Origin: Chamaesiphon sp. 341R_metabat_111
Lineage (GTDB): Bacteria; Cyanobacteriota; Cyanobacteriia; Cyanobacteriales; Chamaesiphonaceae
Length of the DNA stretch: 34,433 nucleotides
Assembly: GCA_025351825.1 (NCBI GenBank)
Contig: JANXVE010000038.1
Span: 1-34,433 of the forward strand
Direction: 5' to 3'
A program made the position numbers and the translations under genes. The notes under the pieces are model-generated. The model was not told the DNA's origin. It worked only from the letters and a program-made list of their open reading frames with translations, and made no database searches. Positions 24,585 to 32,787 of this stretch are shown in pieces. Position 1 is the stretch's first letter. Each line of letters opens with the position of its first letter.

Positions 24585-24893
24585 GTGAAAAAATTATCGG
24601 AAATTCAGAGGCTGTTACAGACTGGAGAATTTGAATTTACCCGTCATGCTTTCAAGAGAGCTATTGAGCGAAATATTAGTGAATTAGAAATTATTCAGGC
24701 GGGTGCGAATGTCATTATTATCGAAGATTATCCAGATGATAAATATTCCCCTAGCTGCTTGCTGTTGGGATTGACAATTTCAGGTAGAGTATTGCATCTT
24801 CAGGTGTCACGGACGGATGCAGATCTATTGAAGATTATTACTATTTACGAACCAAATAATAACGAGTGGATCGATTATAGAACTAGGAGATAA
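24585..24893 (+). CDS. DUF4258 protein (possible RelE/MqsR-like toxin)
   Basis: A 102-aa protein of the DUF4258 type: FEFTRHAFKRAIERNISELEI (about 15-36), then IEDYPDDKYSPSCLLLG and LHLQVSR, ending in a basic WIDYRTRR tail. The domain is a small RNase-like fold found in toxin-antitoxin pairs, but I see no proof of activity. GTG 24585 is the start, preceded by TAGGA; an ATG at 24581 is out of frame. The next gene begins 2 bases after the stop, and its YgiT-type zinc finger is the usual partner, so this is the toxin-side candidate. Confidence 0.7.
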   Translation: MKKLSEIQRLLQTGEFEFTRHAFKRAIERNISELEIIQAGANVIIIEDYPDDKYSPSCLLLGLTISGRVLHLQVSRTDADLLKIITIYEPNNNEWIDYRTRR

Positions 24894-24895
24894 TA

Positions 24896-25123
24896 ATGTT
24901 TAGATGTCATCTTTGCAATTCCATGAAATCACACACAGAAAATATTAGCGAGGTGTTTCAGATTAATGGTAAGTTTCATCTTGTCGAAAATATTCCGAGC
25001 ACGATCTGTGATAAATGTGGTGAGACGACTCTGAGTCGAACGACGACAGAACATATCAGATCTATGCTGCATGGTAGTTCTCAGCCGATTGAAACAATTT
25101 CAATGGACGTTTATGCTTACTAG
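24896..25123 (+). CDS. YgiT-type zinc-finger protein (MqsA-like antitoxin N-domain)
   Basis: A 75-aa protein with two CxxC pairs, CHLC (4-7) and CDKC (38-41), which would hold one zinc ion. This is the N-terminal YgiT/MqsA finger that binds the toxin; the DNA-binding HTH half of MqsA is absent, as in many short cyanobacterial forms. The start ATG 24896 is 2 bases after the DUF4258 stop, so translation is probably coupled. It lies between the LpxB-like gene and the ABC exporter. Autoregulation cannot be inferred without an HTH. Confidence 0.72.
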   Translation: MFRCHLCNSMKSHTENISEVFQINGKFHLVENIPSTICDKCGETTLSRTTTEHIRSMLHGSSQPIETISMDVYAY

Positions 25124-25179
25124 GTTGTGCGAACAAACCACAAGCTGATAGCGTCTAGTAAGTATTATTTAGCGATCGA

Positions 25180-26913
25180 GTGGCTCCTTTGAAACAGCGT
25201 TCTACCTATTGGCAGCTTCTTCCTTATATTCGTCCTCACCAGTTGACAATTTTGGGGGCTTTATTGTGGATTGTCATCTTTACTGCTTTTTGGCCAATTC
25301 AGGCTTGGTTAGCTGGACAAATTAGTAAATATGTCGGTACCAATGTTGAAATGTTGACTAAATTTGCCTTAGCTGGTGGATTGGTATACGTTTTACAAGG
25401 GATTGCTCAATATTCGCAAAATACCTTGATGGCAAAGGCTGCTTTTGGGATTACGCTGGGCTTACGACAGCGTACTTATGGACACTTGTTACGATTAAGC
25501 AGCGATCGATTATCACAGATGCAGTTAGGTGATTTATCTTATCGACTAACGGAAGATATCGATCGAATTGGCGAGACGATTAATAAAGTTTTTTATCAAT
25601 TTATTCCATCAGTCTTACAATTAGTTGTGGCGTTGGGATATATGATTATCCTAAATTGGCAACTGACTTTAGCCGTATTGATTATTGCGCCAGTAATTGC
25701 GGTGCTAGTCGGCTGGTTTGGCGAAAAATTGCAACGACAATCGCTCAAGAGTCAGAATCGAATTGCCGATTTGTCTTCACTAGTTACTGAAGACTTAGCT
25801 AGTATTAAGCTGATTCAATCTTTTGCGGCTGAAGATTATGTCTTGAAAAAATTTGAGCAGGAGTCGGAGTTCAATCGTCAGGCAAAATATTTAACAGAGC
25901 AAATCAAAGCTTTTCAGTATCCAGTATTGAGTTTCTTACAAGTAATCGCTATTTTATTTGTATTTGTCTTGGCTGGGTTACAAATTTCAGTTGGAAATTT
26001 AACAGTCTCTCAGTTTGTAATTTATCTGACCAATATTGTGTTGATTATTAGTCCAATCGCAATTGTGACTAGCAATTATAATGAACTGAAACAGGCGGAA
26101 TCCTCAGTCGATCGAGTATTTGAACTGCTCAGTATTCCTCAGACAATTATCGATCGACCCGATGCGATCGAGTTATCTCGCATTACTGGTAAAATTGATT
26201 ACCGTCAGGTCAGCTTTGGTTATACTTCTGACAAGCAAATCCTAAAATCATTCGACTTAAATGTTCAGCCTGGTGAAACTATTGCGCTGGTTGGTACCTC
26301 TGGTGCTGGTAAAAGTACAATTCTAAGTTTATTGAATCGATTCTATGATGTGTCTTCTGGGAGCATCTCGATCGATGATATGGATATCCGCGATGTCACA
26401 TTAAAAAGTCTGCGCCGTCAAATCGGGATCGTGCCGCAAGATACTGTATTGATATCTGGCACCATCGCTCAAAATATCGCTTTTGGACAAACAGAGTTTG
26501 ATATTAGGGCAGTAGAAGAAGCTGCAAAAATTGCCAATGCACATCAATTTATTTCTCAACTTTCTCAAGGATACTATACCTATGTCGGTGAGAAAGGGAC
26601 GACATTATCTGGTGGTCAAAAACAACGGATTGCGATCGCTAGAGCGGTATTATTCAATCCCCGCATCTTGATTCTTGACGAAGCAACTTCGGCTCTAGAT
26701 TCTGAATCAGAGAGCCTGGTGCAGGAAGCACTAGAACGAATCATGGCAGACAGAACCGTGTTTATTATCGCTCACCGTCTAGCCACAGTCCGCAAAGCCG
26801 ATCGAATCCTAGTGATTGAAAATGGCGAAATTGTCGAAGCGGGAACTCATCCCGAACTGATCGAAAAAACTGGACGGTATGCTCAGTTTTATGCCCGACA
26901 ATTCAGCCAGTAG
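25180..26913 (+). CDS. MsbA-like ABC exporter (fused membrane and ATPase domains)
   Basis: A 577-aa half-transporter that would dimerise. Six membrane helices lie between about 20 and 300. The ATPase has Walker A GTSGAGKST (372-380), Q-loop Gln420, signature LSGGQ (476-480), Walker B ILILDE (496-501) and H-loop His532. Type IV (MsbA-fold) exporters flip lipids, lipid-linked sugars or drugs. Its position between two LpxB-related glycosyltransferase genes favours a lipid or glycolipid substrate, but this is inference from neighbours only. The start is GTG 25180, with no strong Shine-Dalgarno. The stop is 3 bases from the stop of the convergent paralogue 2. Confidence 0.87.
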   Translation: MAPLKQRSTYWQLLPYIRPHQLTILGALLWIVIFTAFWPIQAWLAGQISKYVGTNVEMLTKFALAGGLVYVLQGIAQYSQNTLMAKAAFGITLGLRQRTYGHLLRLSSDRLSQMQLGDLSYRLTEDIDRIGETINKVFYQFIPSVLQLVVALGYMIILNWQLTLAVLIIAPVIAVLVGWFGEKLQRQSLKSQNRIADLSSLVTEDLASIKLIQSFAAEDYVLKKFEQESEFNRQAKYLTEQIKAFQYPVLSFLQVIAILFVFVLAGLQISVGNLTVSQFVIYLTNIVLIISPIAIVTSNYNELKQAESSVDRVFELLSIPQTIIDRPDAIELSRITGKIDYRQVSFGYTSDKQILKSFDLNVQPGETIALVGTSGAGKSTILSLLNRFYDVSSGSISIDDMDIRDVTLKSLRRQIGIVPQDTVLISGTIAQNIAFGQTEFDIRAVEEAAKIANAHQFISQLSQGYYTYVGEKGTTLSGGQKQRIAIARAVLFNPRILILDEATSALDSESESLVQEALERIMADRTVFIIAHRLATVRKADRILVIENGEIVEAGTHPELIEKTGRYAQFYARQFSQ

Positions 26914-26915
26914 AA

Positions 26916-28160
26916 TTATGATTGCGGGTCGGTTTTTAAAAATAAATCGCTGAAAACCCGCGCCATTGCGTCGCCGCCACCAGGATTACCAATTCGCTCC
27001 AGTCCATTCGATCGACATTGGGCGAGGTATTCGTCATCTCCTAACGTGCGCTGAATCGCTTGTGCGGCTTGGGTAATGGTTTCAGTCGTAGCTGCTTTAG
27101 TCCCGATCGTTTGGACAGAAGATCCCAGCAAGCGCATTTGCGCCTCAGCAAAAACATAGGTAAACTGTGGCCCAGCACTGGGAATTTGAATAATCGGTTT
27201 GCCCAAACCAACTGCTTGCTCGATCGCAGTGCCAGCCATTCCCGCAACTAGATCGCACTGCTGTAAAATATCTGCAAAGGCATCGTAAATACACCGTACC
27301 CGAATCTGATGTTTGGGATGAGTCAAATCACCTGTGGCATGATACTCCCACCCTCTTTGCTCTGCTAACTGCTGGAGGAGAACTGTTCCCGCATCATCTG
27401 ATAAACACAAATTCGGGGTAACAGCAGCGCAGAACTGAATCCCATCAGGAAATAATGGAGTTGTCGCGATCGCTAAATCTAGAAGTAACTGTAAATTGGT
27501 ACCAGCTTCGGGTAATCTACTTCCTGGTAATAATGCAACGAGAGGAATATTTGGTAATAACTGTAAATCCTTTCCAGTTAATTCCAACGCATCCATCGCC
27601 GGAAAACCAACAAAGATCGCTTTATCATAACCCAACCCGTTTAACATCTGAGCCGTATATCGATCGCGTGTGAAAATCTGCCGACAGCGATCGGATTTTA
27701 GCAACCAGTCGGTTAGTAGTGGAAATTTCATCCGATCCTCATAATATGCCGAACTCGATACCATAAATGAAATATATGGTTTACCAGTAAGATAAGCACC
27801 CAATAACACCACTACATCTCCAACAGCTAAAATTGCAGTGCAATGCCGACCATATTTACGAATAGCTTGAACCTGCCGCCAGAGTAAAGTGAGCAAACCA
27901 GATTTAACATCATCAACTAACTTCAATCGATCGCTATAAACAAATCCACCCGATGGCAAAGCTTCCGTCGGACCAATAATATTTACATCCAAATTGCGAT
28001 AAGCATTGCCATATCCCACGATCGGCATCGCCCCAATTTCAACATCTGGTTGTTGTTGGCGCAATGCTTTTAAAATTTGGATAGCATTAAGATCTTCACC
28101 ATGTCCATTACTCAGGAATAAAACTTTTCTGGTTCGTTTGTTTGAGTCTGAACTGTTCAT
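26916..28160 (-). CDS. Lipid-A-disaccharide synthase-related protein, paralogue 2
   Basis: A 414-aa GT-B-fold protein of the same LpxB-related family as 23281-24552. Shared landmarks are KVLFLSNGHGEDLNAIQIL, MPIVGYGNAY, LPSGGF, ALLPGSRLPEA, and MAGTAIEQAVGLGKPIIQIPSAGPQFT. It differs in the middle third and clearly represents an old duplication rather than a recent copy. ATG 28160 is chosen because the longer start is GTG 28172 with no better ribosome binding site. It converges on the MsbA-like exporter with a 3-base gap. A GT4 gene lies 125 bases downstream of its start region on the same strand. Donor and acceptor unknown. Confidence 0.82.
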   Translation of the reverse strand: MNSSDSNKRTRKVLFLSNGHGEDLNAIQILKALRQQQPDVEIGAMPIVGYGNAYRNLDVNIIGPTEALPSGGFVYSDRLKLVDDVKSGLLTLLWRQVQAIRKYGRHCTAILAVGDVVVLLGAYLTGKPYISFMVSSSAYYEDRMKFPLLTDWLLKSDRCRQIFTRDRYTAQMLNGLGYDKAIFVGFPAMDALELTGKDLQLLPNIPLVALLPGSRLPEAGTNLQLLLDLAIATTPLFPDGIQFCAAVTPNLCLSDDAGTVLLQQLAEQRGWEYHATGDLTHPKHQIRVRCIYDAFADILQQCDLVAGMAGTAIEQAVGLGKPIIQIPSAGPQFTYVFAEAQMRLLGSSVQTIGTKAATTETITQAAQAIQRTLGDDEYLAQCRSNGLERIGNPGGGDAMARVFSDLFLKTDPQS

Positions 28161-28284
28161 TCTTTTAATCACAGAGGCACAGAGAGCTAGAATATCCTAG
28201 GGGCAGGTTTATGCTAGAGATTAAATACCTGACAACCATTCGTAAACGAACATGCCCTAACCACACTAGCAAAGATTGCATGGT

Positions 28285-29424
28285 TTAATTCAGGAGTCTA
28301 GTATATAAATCTTCTGTTTTAAATAACATTCGATCGAGTGCAAAGTACTCCTCATATCTCTTACGTCCATTTCTCGCAAATTCATCAACTAACTCAGGCC
28401 GATCGAGTAAATATTGCAACTTTTCAGCCAAACTATCCACATCTTGGGGCGGGATGATAAATCCAGTCTGACCATCGGCTACTTGTTCGACAATACCACC
28501 GATACTAGTCCCAATCACAGCTTTTTGTTGAGCCATTGCTTCCGCACATGCGAGGCTGCAAGCTTCTTGCAATGATGGCAAAACAAAGAAATTAAACAAG
28601 CTCATTAGTTCGGGGAGATTATTCACATAACCAGCAAAAATTGTTTGCTTGGCAATACCTAAATCTTCAGCTTGTTGCTTGAGTTGTTGTTCCAACTCTC
28701 CCACACCAGCAATCACTAACCGCAAATTTGATTTATCATTTGCTACTCGTGCAAATGCTTGTAATAAGTAAGTTAATCCTTTTGCTTCAGATAATCTGGC
28801 AGCCGTACCGATAATAGTTTGGTTACTAGGATTTAGACCGAATTTTTGAGCTAAAGAATCTACGATCGATCGATCCAATATCGGTGTCGGGACACCATTA
28901 TAAATCATCTCCAGTTTAGCCGGATTCATCCCAAACTTGACCAAGATATCGTACTCAGTCTGACAGACACAAATCACTCTTGTTGCCCACAGATTGGCAA
29001 AGATGCAAGCTAATCGATAACTAATATCAGCACTGGCTCCATGATAGCCATGCACCGTAAATACGATCGGTAGTTTAGGAAATAACAGCCGCAGTGGAAT
29101 CATCAATTCATGAGCACCATGAACGTGAATCAGATCGATTCTCTTACAGAGAGGCTCCGCCAACGATTGACGTTGATTTGCTGCTTTAATTCCAGCAACT
29201 AATTCTCGTAATCCTCGAAAGAAATTTCGATCCCACGAGGTAAATTCAGTGTAATTTAGCTGCTTATCTAAAAACAGTGGTAGTGTTTTACCTGTTGGTG
29301 CCAGTAGTGAAACTTGATACCGCTGCTGAAATTCTTCAATCAAGCTTAATGCCTGTTTCTCGGTACCACCCTGTTCTAAATAAGGCAAAACATAAACCAA
29401 GTGTTTGTTATTTCCCATAATCAT
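28285..29424 (-). CDS. GT4-family glycosyltransferase
   Basis: A 379-aa GT-B glycosyltransferase. The N-terminal acceptor half begins YVLPYLEQGGTEKQALSL, and the C-terminal GT4 half has GTAARLSEAKGLTYLLQAF (donor phosphate contact) and the EX7E motif at Glu287-Glu295 in SLQEACSLACAEAMA. These retaining enzymes build exopolysaccharide, LPS or glycolipid chains; the sugar is unknown. ATG 29424 is used, although ATG 29418 is also in frame. It follows comB by 23 bases, so the two are probably cotranscribed, and the LpxB-like paralogue 2 is downstream. Confidence 0.87.
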   Translation of the reverse strand: MIMGNNKHLVYVLPYLEQGGTEKQALSLIEEFQQRYQVSLLAPTGKTLPLFLDKQLNYTEFTSWDRNFFRGLRELVAGIKAANQRQSLAEPLCKRIDLIHVHGAHELMIPLRLLFPKLPIVFTVHGYHGASADISYRLACIFANLWATRVICVCQTEYDILVKFGMNPAKLEMIYNGVPTPILDRSIVDSLAQKFGLNPSNQTIIGTAARLSEAKGLTYLLQAFARVANDKSNLRLVIAGVGELEQQLKQQAEDLGIAKQTIFAGYVNNLPELMSLFNFFVLPSLQEACSLACAEAMAQQKAVIGTSIGGIVEQVADGQTGFIIPPQDVDSLAEKLQYLLDRPELVDEFARNGRKRYEEYFALDRMLFKTEDLYTRLLN

Positions 29425-29428
29425 GTAA

Positions 29429-29445
29429 GGTGGGCATTGCCCACC
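29429..29445. repeat. 17-base palindrome in the comB-glycosyltransferase gap
   Basis: GGTGGGCATTGCCCACC is palindromic around a single central base. It nearly fills the 23-base space between the comB stop and the glycosyltransferase start, so it could form a hairpin near the start codon. Confidence 0.75.
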
Positions 29446-29447
29446 AA

Positions 29448-30188
29448 CTAGGGTTTTAATGATTGCAGCACGCCCAAGCTAGTCTGAATCGGGACAATAT
29501 TTAGTGTGTCAGGAGTCGCACAAAACTTGAGATCGTCAAAGCATTCTAACTTAACCAATCTTTGACCGTGGCTAGCTAGGTAAAATAAATCTAGTAGATT
29601 ATCCTGCCACTGCCGATATAATGCGATCGAAGCTACCAATTCATCATTACCAGCCACGTCCGATAACTTTACACCCAACTTAGTAATGATACTATCGGCG
29701 ATCGCTCCTGCACACACAGTATCCTCTAGAGAGTAATCACCCTCCCAGCCCGATCCTACCATCCAGACTGTCTCCGGCTGCTGAGAGACAACGTAATCCA
29801 CGATCGCATGACGATTGACTAAAGCAGCGGCGAGGACGATTTTCGCGCCTTGGATCCGCTCTAATGTTCGAGTACCATTCGTGGTGCTGATAAATAACCG
29901 CTTACCTTTTACTACTGCTGGCGTACAGTCCAGCGGTGAATTCCCCAAGTCACAACCAGCTACCTTCGCCCCACCCCGTTCGCCACCACGCAACCGCAAC
30001 TCTGCTGGCCATTTTTCACTCACTTGCATGAGGACATCCATGTTGCTAAAAGCTTGGATTGCTTCAGCTCCAGAGTTTAATGCTGCCGAGATTGTAGTGG
30101 TAGCTCGTAGTACGTCGATCGCGATCGCGCATACTGGCAATTCGCCTGATGGTGTGCGTTCGGGAGTATGGTAGGTATATAATTTCAC
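29448..30188 (-). CDS. comB: 2-phosphosulfolactate phosphatase-family protein (ComB homologue)
   Basis: A 246-aa protein of the ComB family. Landmarks are [14 protein letters not shown] (24-37), [28 protein letters not shown] (about 99-109), [19 protein letters not shown] and LASHGQRL. In archaea ComB dephosphorylates 2-phosphosulfolactate in coenzyme M synthesis. Cyanobacteria are not known to make coenzyme M, so the physiological role here is uncertain. The start is GTG 30188, matching the conserved [10 protein letters not shown] opening. It is the first gene of a unit reading into the GT4 gene, and is divergent from the broken nuclease-like gene. Confidence 0.85.
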   Translation of the reverse strand: MKLYTYHTPERTPSGELPVCAIAIDVLRATTTISAALNSGAEAIQAFSNMDVLMQVSEKWPAELRLRGGERGGAKVAGCDLGNSPLDCTPAVVKGKRLFISTTNGTRTLERIQGAKIVLAAALVNRHAIVDYVVSQQPETVWMVGSGWEGDYSLEDTVCAGAIADSIITKLGVKLSDVAGNDELVASIALYRQWQDNLLDLFYLASHGQRLVKLECFDDLKFCATPDTLNIVPIQTSLGVLQSLKP

Positions 30189-30286
30189 AGTTTAAAATCG
30201 AAGTAGTTTTGCGCGTAGATTCTTTTGCTGGCCCAATTTAATCTTAATCCCACTCGTACCCCAAAAATTTTTATCCCTTAAATGTT

Positions 30287-30913
30287 ATGGCTTACAATAA
30301 TTTCACACTTGAATCAGTTAAGAGTCAATTCGGTCTGAAGTTAATCGACAATCATTTTTGTGAGTTTTTGCCAGTTGCTGAACCCCAATTAGAATTTCTA
30401 ACTATTTTTGATGAATCGTTTATGTTAGGAAAGGCAGCTAGAACGGAAAAAGCTAAATCAGAACTGTTAGTTAGTCCGATTTTAGTTCAAGCTAGAAGAT
30501 TAGCGAGTCAAAAAGTCCAGCTATTTTCTGGAGAAGAGTTTGACGTAGATCGAGAACGCGGTTTAAATGGATTTTGTGATTTCTTATTTAGTAAATCTGA
30601 AAATCCATTTACTATCGATGCTCCGGTGTTGATGCTGGTCGAAGCTAAATGAGGAGAGATCGAGACTGGATTGGGTCAATGTGTGGCTGAAATGTTAGCA
30701 GCACAGCTTTACAATCAAAATCAAGACCAAACTATTTCAACTATTTATGGCTGTGTGACTAGTGGTACACTCTGGCAATTTCTTAAACTAGAAGATAAAA
30801 ATGTAACTATAGATTCTACTAGCTATTTAGTTACTCCAGTACAAAAAATTCTTGGTATTCTTAAATCGATATTGAGTGAGAATCAAACAGCAAACCCTCA
30901 AGATTTAGGGTAG
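30287..30913 (+). pseudogene. PD-(D/E)XK nuclease-fold gene with one in-frame stop
   Basis: The frame is open from ATG 30287 to TAG 30913 except for a TGA at 30650-30652. The first part (121 aa) has a helix with Glu59, then Asp98 (NGFCDFL) and EAK (Glu119, Lys121), the D-(ExK) pattern of the PD-(D/E)XK nuclease fold. The part after the stop continues the same frame without a gap: GEIETGLGQCVAEMLAAQL is the helix expected next. I therefore read it as a single gene of about 208 residues inactivated by a nonsense change just after the catalytic lysine. Readthrough or two split products cannot be ruled out. The 3' end, from about 30902, overlaps a repeat element. I do not recognise a named family. 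Confidence 0.65.
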
Positions 30914-31042
30914 GGTAATGTCTTGTCGGTGTCTTGACGCACACAAACGGGAGGTTTCCTCTCGTTTGATGTATCGCTTTTTTATTCGGAGGTTCCCTCC
31001 GAATAAAACCGCCGCTTCATGAATTACCCCTACCCTAGATCT
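30902..31042. repeat. MITE-like element, ~141 bp, with internal hairpins
   Basis: The ends GATTTAGGGTAGGGTAAT (30902-30919) and ATTACCCCTACCCTAGATC (31023-31041) are imperfect inverted repeats. Inside are a hairpin at 30945-30967 and a perfect 12-bp stem TTTATTCGGAGG (30981-30992) / CCTCCGAATAAA (30996-31007). The latter and the following CGCCGCTTCATG are shared with 7317-7355. It provides the last codons of the broken nuclease-like gene. Confidence 0.75.
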
Positions 31043-31061
31043 TGAGAGTTAAAGCATGTGT

Positions 31062-32234
31062 CTAATATTCCAATACTGAAGAATCGACTTCTCGACTCCA
31101 CGCCTGAATTCCACCCTTAACATTTGTACCCTCAATTCCCGCTGCTTGAAGAATTGCTAGGGCTTTCGCCGATCGACCACCCATCTTACAATGAGCGATG
31201 AGGCGATGACCATTGAGCGCAGCCTTGACTTGCTCGATCCCCTTGCCATTTTCGATATCTGGTAACGGAATCAAAATCGCGCCAGGAATTTTGGCAATCT
31301 CATACTCATTCGGATTGCGGACATCAATCAAGACGAAATCATCAGCATCACTGTCAATTAGTTGCTTGAGTTCGGTCACAGTCATTTCTGTTAGCATACT
31401 TTGTTGCTCCGCTTCAGCCGCTTGTGCTTGAGGAATTCCACAAAACATTTCATAATCGATCAATTTCTCAATCACCGGACGGACGGGATTGGGACGCAGC
31501 TTCAACTCGCGGAACTTCATTTCTAGGGCATTGTACAACACCAATCGACCGCTGAGAGTCGTGCCCTGACCGAGGATGATCTTGACCGTTTCCGTCGCCT
31601 GGATCACGCCGATAATGCCTGGGAGGATGCCCAAAACACCACCTTCGGCACAAGAAGGTACCATGCCTGGTGGTGGTGGCTCTGGATAGAGATCTCGATA
31701 GTTTGGCCCACCTTGATAGTTGAAGACTGTCGCTTGTCCTTCAAACCGGAAGATCGACCCATACACGTTGGGTTTATCTAATAAGACACAGGCATCATTG
31801 ACCAAATAACGAGTGGGGAAGTTATCTGTACCATCAACGACAATATCGTAAGGGCGAATAATGTCTAGCGCATTCGCCGAACTCAAGGCTGTCTCGTAGA
31901 GATCTACCTGACAGTAAGGATTGATTTCATGAATTCGGTTCTTCGCCGATTCGATTTTGGGCTTACCCACCCAGGAAGTACCATGAATCACCTGACGCTG
32001 AAGATTGGAGTGGTCAACCACATCAAAATCCACGATGCCGAGCCGACCAACGCCAGCAGCAGCAAGATAGAGTAACAATGGCGAACCGAGTCCACCCGTG
32101 CCGACACAGAGGACACTGGCGGCTTTGAGGCGTTTTTGACCTTCAAGGCCGACTTCAGGGAGAATCAGATGCCGCGAATAGCGGGCATATTCCTCTGGTA
32201 ATAACTGGATTTCGTCCAGATTCGGATTGAGCAT
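31062..32234 (-). CDS. moeB: MoeB/ThiF-type adenylyltransferase fused to a rhodanese domain
   Basis: A 390-aa E1-like enzyme. The adenylation domain has the nucleotide loop VGTGGLGSP (44-52), the YSRHLILPEVG opening and VVDGTDNFPTRY (132-143, with Asp137 near the nucleotide). The rhodanese domain (about 283-390) has the active-site Cys349 in AHCKMGGRSA. Such fusions activate MoaD or ThiS/Urm1-like sulphur carriers by C-terminal adenylation and can pass on persulfide sulphur. The CxxC zinc pairs of E. coli MoeB are not visible: only Cys195 and a lone Cys265 remain, which appears common in cyanobacterial forms. ATG 32234. No MoaD gene is adjacent. Confidence 0.88.
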   Translation of the reverse strand: MLNPNLDEIQLLPEEYARYSRHLILPEVGLEGQKRLKAASVLCVGTGGLGSPLLLYLAAAGVGRLGIVDFDVVDHSNLQRQVIHGTSWVGKPKIESAKNRIHEINPYCQVDLYETALSSANALDIIRPYDIVVDGTDNFPTRYLVNDACVLLDKPNVYGSIFRFEGQATVFNYQGGPNYRDLYPEPPPPGMVPSCAEGGVLGILPGIIGVIQATETVKIILGQGTTLSGRLVLYNALEMKFRELKLRPNPVRPVIEKLIDYEMFCGIPQAQAAEAEQQSMLTEMTVTELKQLIDSDADDFVLIDVRNPNEYEIAKIPGAILIPLPDIENGKGIEQVKAALNGHRLIAHCKMGGRSAKALAILQAAGIEGTNVKGGIQAWSREVDSSVLEY

Positions 32235-32517
32235 AGCTAGTCTAATTAAAGCTGATGATTGGTGATTTCAACAGCGATCGCTAAGAGGTTTGGTATCTAG
32301 AAACTAACTAGCACTCTGACCGTCGCCGTTAGCAAAGCGTTGGCTCTGCCAAGGTGGTCTACAGGCACAAATATTTAGATTTGAACACTGTTTACCAAAC
32401 TGATAGATCTTATTCTACCTCGTTTGTGGAGCATATTTACAGCTAGATCGATCTGGTCAAAGTCTTCAGTAGACATTAAAATGAAGATCGGATGTGCAGT
32501 AAAAATGCCACTTAAAC

Positions 32518-32787
32518 ATGCTGACGCTCATAGACCGAATTAACCAAAAGCTTCCCCACGTTTCTGAATCACGACTTCAGCAAATTTGGGATTTAATTGA
32601 CTCAGCGGAGCCAAATCTAGCTGGTGCTGAAAATATCGACCTGAACTCACTACGGAAACTTCCGCCTCAAGAACGCGATCGAATTGTCACTAGACAAGCT
32701 CAAAGCATCGCACACCTATTCCAGTCTGGATCGGAATTATTAGAATGGTCTGACGAATACGTCGAAGATGACAATTGGAATGAGTAA
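32518..32787 (+). CDS. Small acidic protein, probable antitoxin to the MazF-type toxin
   Basis: An 89-aa protein of no named family. Residues 1-30 look helical (LIDRINQKLPHVSESRLQQIWDLID), and a C-terminal acidic tail (EWSDEYVEDDNWNE) could wrap a basic toxin surface. No ribbon-helix-helix or AbrB motif is obvious to me. The stop at 32785-32787 overlaps the next start by 8 bases if that start is ATG 32780. The gene order, small partner then MazF, is the standard antitoxin-toxin order. No good ribosome binding site precedes ATG 32518. Confidence 0.6.
   Translation: MLTLIDRINQKLPHVSESRLQQIWDLIDSAEPNLAGAENIDLNSLRKLPPQERDRIVTRQAQSIAHLFQSGSELLEWSDEYVEDDNWNE

Noticed and set aside
32322-32365. Possible tRNA or repeat in the moeB/antitoxin gap
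   Set aside because: No cloverleaf can be formed, and the sequence matches none of the repeat families elsewhere in the window closely enough to call. The 32235-32517 gap otherwise shows nothing.
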